Shown in pieces: positions 58,029 to 64,000 of a stretch of 64,000 nucleotides of DNA. The notes under the pieces are model-generated. The model saw only the letters and a list, made by a program, of their open reading frames with translations, was not told where the DNA came from and did not search any database. Origin of the DNA: Metallyticus violacea (lineage: Eukaryota; Arthropoda; Insecta; Mantodea; Metallyticidae); NCBI GenBank assembly GCA_030762175.1, contig CM060834.1, positions 69,782,001-69,846,000 on the forward strand, written 5' to 3'. The number at the start of each line of letters is the position of its first letter. Position 1 is the first letter of the stretch. The position numbers were made by a program, and so were the translations under genes.

Positions 58029-58850
58029 TTTTACACTACACGTTTTCTTGATCGTAACTTGATTGCATTAGCAGATATTTCTAAAAATAGGCGGGTTCTG
58101 TATAGTAACCCGCATTCAACTCTTATATTATTTTGAGAGGAGATGGTAATTAGTATCTGATTTTGATCTTAGGACTGCACCTATCCTCGCGCATGGGTCA
58201 CCGACCCTCTAATACGATACGTAAACTCCCTACTATTCATACGACACTAGCAGTATTGGTTTTTCTAAGCGTCTGCAGGCCAAATGCACTATACGTGGCA
58301 TTAAACAGTTTACATCGCGTCGAAGTGCCAGAAATCTTGTCGAGATGCGTTGAAAATGATAAAAAGAGGAACTTGGAAAAAATGATTAAGAAGTGAAAAA
58401 AGTGATGACGAACATATATATTTATATAATTCCGTGAAAAATCACCTCCATGTGGTTTACAGATTCGCTCAAAATTTATTATACATAAGGTCGCGAAAAC
58501 CCAGCGTCCTAACGCGACCAAAGTACAAATAATAACTTAGACAAGGCGAATATTGAATAACTTCGGTGGTTTGTGATCTTCGTGATAGTATTGAGTCATT
58601 ATCTCCAAATCGTCCGCTCTGGGGATACAAGTACAATCTTGTGCAAATTAATGTGCAGGTAAATTTAGTTTTATAAGTTATTTAGAGCAAATAACTGTTT
58701 CCCTCCACTTCTATAAATCTCATTATTGATACTCATTGTAGACGTAGTTATTGCTTTTATTGGTTATACTAGAAGTTAAGCAACTTGCTTGTGTTTCTAG
58801 CTGTTTCAACATTTTATTTAGCAAGCTTATTTTTTATTTATAATGGATAA
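58029..58850. other. no recognised feature
   Basis: A 77-codon plus-strand frame at 58163-58396 ends in a basic, coiled-coil-like tail (ENDKKRNLEKMIKK). It is unrecognised, with no supporting signals. Confidence 0.35.
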
Positions 58851-59657
58851 CATATGTAAGAAAAGAAATAAGATTATAACCCTCCATGAATTAATTAAAA
58901 TGACTCAGAGGCAGATAGCAGCTGAATGTCTAATGTAGTATGGCTACTGTTGATATAATAATTAGAAATTAGATTGGGTCAATTTCACCTCAAAGAAAAG
59001 GACACTGTGGCCGAAAACGAAAACGTCCAGGAAATTTGATGCATATTTAATCAGAACCAGCAAAATTAACTCTGAAAAGATCAGTTTTGATTTACAAAAA
59101 AGATTTGGAGGCTGCAGGGATGAAAATCGGTGCTTCAACAGTGTGTAGGCGACTTGAAGGAAAGCTCGAAGATCAATCAGAAAACAGCTATTGACGAGTC
59201 CTATGTAGAAAATGAGATTGTCATGGACAAAAAATATCGGAACTAGATACAAGAAGAGTGGAGAAGGGTTCTATTTTCTGATGGAAGACATTTTGAAGTG
59301 TAGGGTTTGAACGTGTCGCATGCAAGGAGAAGCAAGGAAATTTCGCCAAAGCACATCAAACAGGCGGTATATTTTCCACAAAAAATGTTTTGGGGCTGTT
59401 TTGCATTCACAAACACTAAATGTTTGATTCCTATTGATGGAATGACAAACAGCGACAAGTACATCCCAAATTTAGAGAAAAGAGCCGTCCCAGGACTGAA
59501 CAGATTGGCAGAGGAACTGAACATTGAAAAGGCGATTTTACAGCAAGACCTTGCCCCTTGTAATACATCGAAGAATATTAAACACTTCATGGCGAAAAAT
59601 GGTTTTCAATGTTTAGACTAGCCTGGGAATTCACCGGATCTCAATCCTATAGGGAAG
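58851..59657 (+). pseudogene. Tc1-like transposase relic, interrupted by a SINE
   Basis: The N-terminal helix-turn-helix is visible as ITLHELIKMTQRQIAAEC in a decayed region near 58880. The middle has SVCRRLEGKLEDQ-type spacing near 59140. FSDGRH marks the first catalytic Asp (GAT at 59280). A 105-codon open block from 59307 reads MFWGCFAFTNTKCLIPIDGM, then NSDKYIPNLEKRAVPGLNRL and AILQQDLAPCNTSKNIKHF, with the second Asp at 59547. SPDLNPIGK follows, where the third acidic residue (Glu of P-I-E-N) is Gly (GGG at 59652). Its reading continues as VKQEIVVSK on the far side of the inserted SINE. Confidence 0.85.
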
Positions 59658-59670
59658 TGAAACAGGAATA

Positions 59671-59969
59671 CCGCCACGGGTGGCCGAGGTCGTTAAGGCA
59701 CGGACTCGCGAGCGGGAGGTCTGCGGTTCGAATCCCGCCAGGACCGTCCTCCCTGACTGGGGTTTTTTCCAGGTTTCCCTCAGTCTTCATAACTGGCAAA
59801 TGCCGGGGAGGTACCTAAACTTAGGCCTGGAACGCTTCCTTCCTTAAAAAAAAAATATATCCTTTCCCAATTTATCATTTCATTTCATGTATCATCAGTG
59901 TCCATCGCCTGTGGTGCCTCAGTAGTGAAAACGGGCGTTAAACACTACTCAAAAAAAAAAAAAAAAAAA
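59671..59969 (+). mobile_element. SINE-B, full-length, inserted into the Tc1-like relic
   Basis: Nearly identical to the SINE at 42023. The A box, B box (GGTTCGAATCC), body and pure A tail are intact. The target-site duplication TGAAACAGGAA is exact (59658-59668 and 59970-59980). Removing the SINE and one duplication restores the order of the Tc1 text, so the SINE is younger than the Tc1 copy. Confidence 0.93.
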
Positions 59970-60030
59970 TGAAACAGGAAATTGTTGTCTCAAAGTTTTC
60001 TATATAATTATAATTGCTTCTGATGGCAAT
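59970..60030 (+). pseudogene. Tc1-like relic, continuation after the SINE
   Basis: The second duplication copy continues with KQEIVVSKFSI and then a stop. The remainder is unrecognisable. Confidence 0.5.
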
Positions 60031-60360
60031 TATAATAATAGTTGCATCTTGTTTCAGGTATTGTTTAATGTCAAGAATAACATAACAATCAAGGGTATCA
60101 ATGTTACAATTAGAATGGGGACTTATGTTACAAGTGTAGTGTACGTATATAGATATGTCTTTTTGATAATAAGTAATATTCAAGCTATCTTTCTATAATA
60201 CTACGATTGACAGTGCACATATGTTATGTTTCTGTAAAAGGGTGGACGAGCTTTTCTCGGAAAAGTTAGGAAGAGAACAATAGCCCTACTGGAAAGTCCT
60301 TTGTTAAACCTTAACTGTTTCAAACCCTCCCAGACAGACCCGCCGACTCAAGGCGCCAAG
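60031..60360. other. stretch with candidate primer-binding site at its right end
   Basis: Mostly AT-rich. On the minus strand, 60358-60352 reads TGGCGCC immediately next to an LTR-like end (see 60361-61248). To the left is a leader-like, non-coding stretch. Confidence 0.35.
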
Positions 60361-61248
60361 TGTTATTACACTCTAAACTTGAATACGGCTGGAAATATGA
60401 GCTCAGTCGATAACTGTACTGTCACCAAAAGAAATACCACAAGAAGAAACACTGTATTACAGGAACCAAGATCTTATTATTCCAAAGCAAGGCCGCATAT
60501 ATGGCCGAAGCGTACTTTATCGCAGGAATCTAAAAAAGGGCAGATGCCTCTTTCTTCGTAGTGTGGGAATAACATGTATGTTTCCTCGTAAAATCCCAAA
60601 ACTTCCACCAATCAACATATTACAAAAACCCGACGAGTAAAAGCGAACTTGTAATAAACCATAACTTGTGTGATCCAATAAAATTCTAGAAGAAACCAAG
60701 TTCAATAATAATTAAAGGAAATACATTTTCGCAAGGGGCGGAGCGAATTCACATAATAGATTTAACATTAACTCTAAGAAGTAGGTGTTAAGCATTCGAG
60801 GGTTAATAGCAGTTAGCCAGTATCAGCATCAGTCATTAGTTATCCAGTGTCATAGTAGAATAGTTAAGCCATCGCGGAGAGTCAAAGTAAATCGGTCTGT
60901 CAGTGAGAGTCAGGCAGTCAGTGCGAGAGTAATAGTAAGAATAGTCACGTCGAATCATTGCTAAGGCATAGCCATTCATTGACATCACGATAAAGTCTTT
61001 ACAGCAAAGTGAGTAGTGCGATTATAAAGTGTTAACGCGAAATTATAGGTGACTGTCAGATTTCAAAATCGTGTTAAAGTGAGTAAATACTCTAGTGAAG
61101 ACAGTGAATTATAATCCCAGAATAGAATATAAAGTACAATAGGACCAGAAGAATAACGACAGAAGCGCAGCATGTTCCTGAACCTTTTAAACTGTCGAAT
61201 AAATTAAATATCCAACTAGAGACGAATCTTATATTATTACAGTGAACA
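60361..61248 (-). mobile_element. candidate LTR, minus strand, with purine tract before and primer site after
   Basis: On the minus strand a purine tract AGGGAGAAAGGGGGT (61263-61249) is followed by TGTTCACTGTAATAATATAA, like a polypurine tract and LTR start. The segment runs 888 bases and ends GAGTGTAATAACA, then CT and TGGCGCCTTGAGTCGG, like an LTR end plus primer-binding site. The start and end are TG...CA. A typical 5' LTR is not preceded by a purine tract, and a 3' LTR is not followed by a primer site. This arrangement suggests a tandem or recombined Ty3/Gypsy-type element, with internal parts truncated on both sides. No second copy is in the window to prove the limits. Confidence 0.4.
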
Positions 61249-61479
61249 ACCCCCTTTCTCCCTAATGACTTCAAGCCATTAAAAATAGTCCAAGTTCCCC
61301 TGAGATCCATATCCTCTGCATTGGAACCAGAGAAATAGGAAGCATTGAACTCATGACTTCAAAAGTCAAGGAAGACAAGAAAACATCTAATTATCTGATT
61401 AAATAAATAAAAGTAAATCACTGTTGATTTAAAATACCCACCCACAATAACACCGGTTCCAGTATCTTTAAGCAATTGC

Positions 61480-61645
61480 CAAGAAACGCAGGAGAAAATG
61501 GTTTGCATCACCAATGAAAAGATGATTTGTGCTGTGATAAAAGAGTGACTTAATGGCGCAGAAATAAGTGAAATATGTAAGAAATTCATTGACAGTATGC
61601 CCAGACGAGTGAAAATAACAATTAAGGCTAAGGGCGGGTACATAA
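61480..61645 (+). pseudogene. Tc1-like transposase C-terminal fragment
   Basis: One frame reads MVCITNEKMICAVIKE, a stop, then LNGAEISEICKKFIDSMPRR and VKITIKAKGGYIKS. The S-M-P-R-R-x6-K-G-G pattern is the usual end of a Tc1-like transposase. It lies 1.5 kb past the Tc1 relic at 58.85-60.0 kb in the same orientation, so it may be that element's own tail, separated by the LTR insertion, or a second copy. Confidence 0.72.
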
Positions 61646-62830
61646 AAAGCTAAAACCATGTTCAGTAAAAGATAATATTGAAAATTAGTGAAATAATTAA
61701 AAAATAGAATAACTCTTTGTTCGCATTAATTTGCATAAGGGTGTAGTTTAAAATAATCGCAATTCTACGTATTTTCTACGGGTTGAATGGAGGGAATTAA
61801 TAATGACGCAATGGCTCAGGAATTTAAGAGCATGAAACTACCTTTATTAACAAAAATTCAGCTAATCTGTTTATCGTTTATCTGTCGAGACCTTAAGCTA
61901 CAAGTAGAAATCCTGGACTACTCAAGAGGTGATGGCGGCCATATGAATTGCAAGCCAAGCAGAAAATTATATCGCAAGAAACATGACAGATTTGTATGCT
62001 TCACAGCTTTCGGTTTTCAATGCTGCGCAGAGGGTAAGCCTGAATCCGATGAACAATATTGTGAGTGTTGATGCAGCGGGAGAGAGGGAGGGCAAGGATG
62101 AGAGGAAGAGGGGAACACAAATCCATGCTAATGGCTAAACTCATCACTAGCTGAGCACTACCTATCTGGATGCATCAGCTTCCTGAACAGTAGTACAGTC
62201 TGATGCGACGTCATGCTAAAATGAATACCCATAATCCTCATCTGGAGTTCCTAGGCAGCAACCTAACGGCTTAATGTTACACCTAACTCCTGGGATTTTA
62301 CATAGCGCCTCCTATAGTAAATAATGATAAATTTTTAGTTGTCGTTAGAAAAGATGGGTCAGCAGTGTTCATCAACTTTATTCTTGTAAGTTTATGAGGA
62401 AAAGGATAGTGGTATAACGTGGCGGTGTTTACAGGAAAAACGGAAAACAGCAAGGAAGTTAATTACTACAGTCCATGACTGTATTCTTACAGTCGCAAAA
62501 CTTAAAATAATGAATACTTCATGGTAAATCAATAAATCTCAACATTGTTCAGAACACAGCAAAGGCTATACTTCCCAATGAATTGTTTTCTGTTCCTCAT
62601 TTAACTGTATTTTGTATTTCCACAGTAATGCGCTCAATGAGACGTTACAAACCAAGAAACAGAGATCAATAATATTAGATGAAGTAATGCTATAGTGAGT
62701 AAACAATGGATTAGTGTTTTGGCAGCGAAATAAAAGGAGAAAATATCATAAGTTTAAACACCAATTTTCCAATTACTAACACACCACAGCTGATGGATAT
62801 TGATGGTACATTGGGAAAAGAAATTTATTT
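61646..62830. other. no recognised feature
   Basis: A 94-codon plus-strand frame at 61787-62071 with several Cys residues is unrecognised. A purine-rich patch lies at 62076-62120. No other signal. Confidence 0.4.
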
Positions 62831-62985
62831 GGAAGACAAGACAAGACCTAGGTTTAGGGTACCTCCCGGGACTGACGGAACATTTGAGAAAATCCAACAA
62901 AGGACGACTTGGCGGGAATCGAACTCAAGACCTCCCGTTTACGAGTCCATTGCACTAGCGATCCCGCGCAGTCGTGTCGATAGGT
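62831..62985 (-). mobile_element. diverged SINE-B-related copy
   Basis: Minus strand: a tRNA-like head GGATCGCTAGTGCAATGGAC, the shared ACGGGAGGTCTTGAGTTCGA with B box at 62911-62926, and a body with CCCGGGAGGTACCCTAAACC. These follow the order of SINE-B (CGGGAGGTCTGCGGTTCGAA, then GGGGAGGTACCTAAAC) but are clearly more diverged and lack its second half. Confidence 0.65.
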
Positions 62986-64000
62986 CTAGGTAATGAAGTA
63001 CTTTAATGATTACGGTTTCAGTGGATAGCCGAAGTTTTCGCCTAAATTACACGATACACATATCTTTTAGTAATAATAAGGTCTTTGGTGTTTTTATATT
63101 CCTGGACTTCTTCATCGACTCTTCAAGCCATTTCTCAATAGATACTCCAAAAGGTAAAAACTTCGAATTGAACAATTTTAGCGTTTAAAAAAAGCCTATG
63201 GAGATTATATGAACTAGATCTTGCTAAAAGGTAAAACTAAGCATGCGTATTTATTTATTTATCTGTCACTGTTGCAATCTCAGGCTGTAACGGAGGGATG
63301 AGTTTCGTCAGTGAAGTTTCCTTTATTATGGAAAGCATCATAGCTCTTCGTTAAGTGGACAACTGCACTTCAGAAATGTAGTGTTATGGCACTAGAGAAG
63401 AGCATAAATATTATAAGTGCATATATTTCCTTTCTGTTTAAACTATAGGTATTATTTTCATGCCTGAATCACAGCAGACATTTTTGGAAATAAAATTGAG
63501 CGCTGATTGGAAGCAATTTGAACAAGATATTTAGGCAGCCACCATATAACTTTTGTGCGAATAAACCAATTTTAACGTTTATAGGACGCTTTGTAAAGAA
63601 ATGAATACTTGTTCAGGTACAGAAGCCAATGGTAAATAACACAAATTCCAGCATTTCAATAAAATTTGGAGTGCAAAGCAGCTTTTTCTGCTTCAGCTCT
63701 TAATTACGCTCTGAAATGTCAACTCACTTGCCGATCGGATTACATTACGCTCAGTGATGAAGGTGCAGATGGGGTAGAGGTGTTAATGGAACAATAGCGG
63801 AATGAGTGGTAATGGAAACCGGAGTATCTGGAGGAAACGTACTCAGGCACAGCTTCATCCGCCAAAAATCGCACTTAACGGCCGCTAGAACCGAACCAGG
63901 CTTGCCTCATAATTAATTTTTTTGGTATAAAATTGTCAATTAGAATATATTACGGTATAAACACTGGCATAATGAATCCTTAGCGAATGAAAATACCTTA
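62986..64000. other. no recognised feature
   Basis: AT-rich DNA to the window edge. No gene or repeat supported. Confidence 0.4.

Noticed and set aside
58163..58396. 77-codon open frame with a basic tail as a host exon
   Set aside because: No recognisable family and no supporting splice or promoter signals. Left as unassigned.
61787..62071. 94-codon frame with several Cys as a small secreted protein
   Set aside because: No signal peptide at the start and the Cys spacing fits no family I know.
1..64000. CRISPR array, rRNA operon or bacterial operon structure
   Set aside because: No regularly spaced short repeats with unique spacers, no rRNA-like conserved segments and no closely packed genes. 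The content is eukaryotic transposon debris.

Overview
This window looks like gene-poor, AT-rich nuclear DNA from an animal, most probably an insect. The reasons are the transposon content (mariner DD34D, Tc1-like, hAT, pogo-like, DUF4817-type DDE, Penelope-like, non-LTR and LTR elements), tRNA-derived SINEs with A-tails, and long AT, AAT and AAAT microsatellites. There are no operons, ribosome-binding sites, rRNA genes, CRISPR arrays or true tRNA genes. I found no host protein-coding gene that I can defend. The long gene-free tract suggests intergenic or intronic sequence in a large genome. A polyneopteran such as a cockroach, termite or stick insect is possible, but that is inference only.

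Layout. Positions 1-10.7 kb hold a degenerate ~125-bp tandem repeat, a minus-strand DUF4817 transposase relic (3.6-3.9 kb), a truncated SINE-A (5.7 kb) and a pair of ~180-bp inverted repeats (8.07-8.25 and 9.57-9.76 kb). A nearly full-length mariner with both inverted ends spans 10.69-12.0 kb, followed by a second DUF4817-type relic (12.6-13.2 kb). Between 13 and 22 kb lie a hairpin, two copies of an unidentified ~250-bp repeat, a truncated copy of a second mariner family (16.3-17.1 kb), a small LINE tail, a dead Tc1-like element (20.6-21.4 kb) and another SINE-A. From 22 to 27.6 kb I recognise nothing.

A dense cluster follows: a minus-strand CGGBP1-like hAT relic (27.6-28.7 kb), a full-length SINE-A (28.9-29.2 kb) and a non-LTR reverse transcriptase relic that keeps its YADD box (29.5-31.25 kb). 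From 31.9 to 45 kb there are a weak mariner relic, two tRNA-like heads, a strong hairpin (37.07-37.12 kb), a pogo-like C-terminus with a PHD-like cysteine pattern (38.4-39.0 kb), a young SINE-B (42.0 kb), a third DUF4817 relic (43.1 kb) and a Psq-type DNA-binding relic (44.6 kb).

The last third is again dense: SINE-C (49.75 kb), the complete second-family mariner with both ends and TA flanks (50.04-51.23 kb), a hAT C-terminus (53 kb), a LINE relic (54.3-55.3 kb), a Penelope-like element with RT and GIY-YIG pieces (55.75-57.0 kb) and a possible short LTR with a primer-binding site (57.86-58.03 kb). A Tc1-like element (58.85-60.0 kb) is split by a young SINE-B. Next comes a candidate minus-strand LTR with a purine tract on one side and a primer-binding site on the other (60.35-61.26 kb), then a separate Tc1 C-terminus (61.48-61.64 kb) and a diverged SINE-B (62.8 kb).

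The elements do not form a pathway. They are layers of insertions of different ages. The freshest signals are the two SINE-B copies with clean target-site duplications and the first mariner, whose catalytic triad is intact although its frame is broken.
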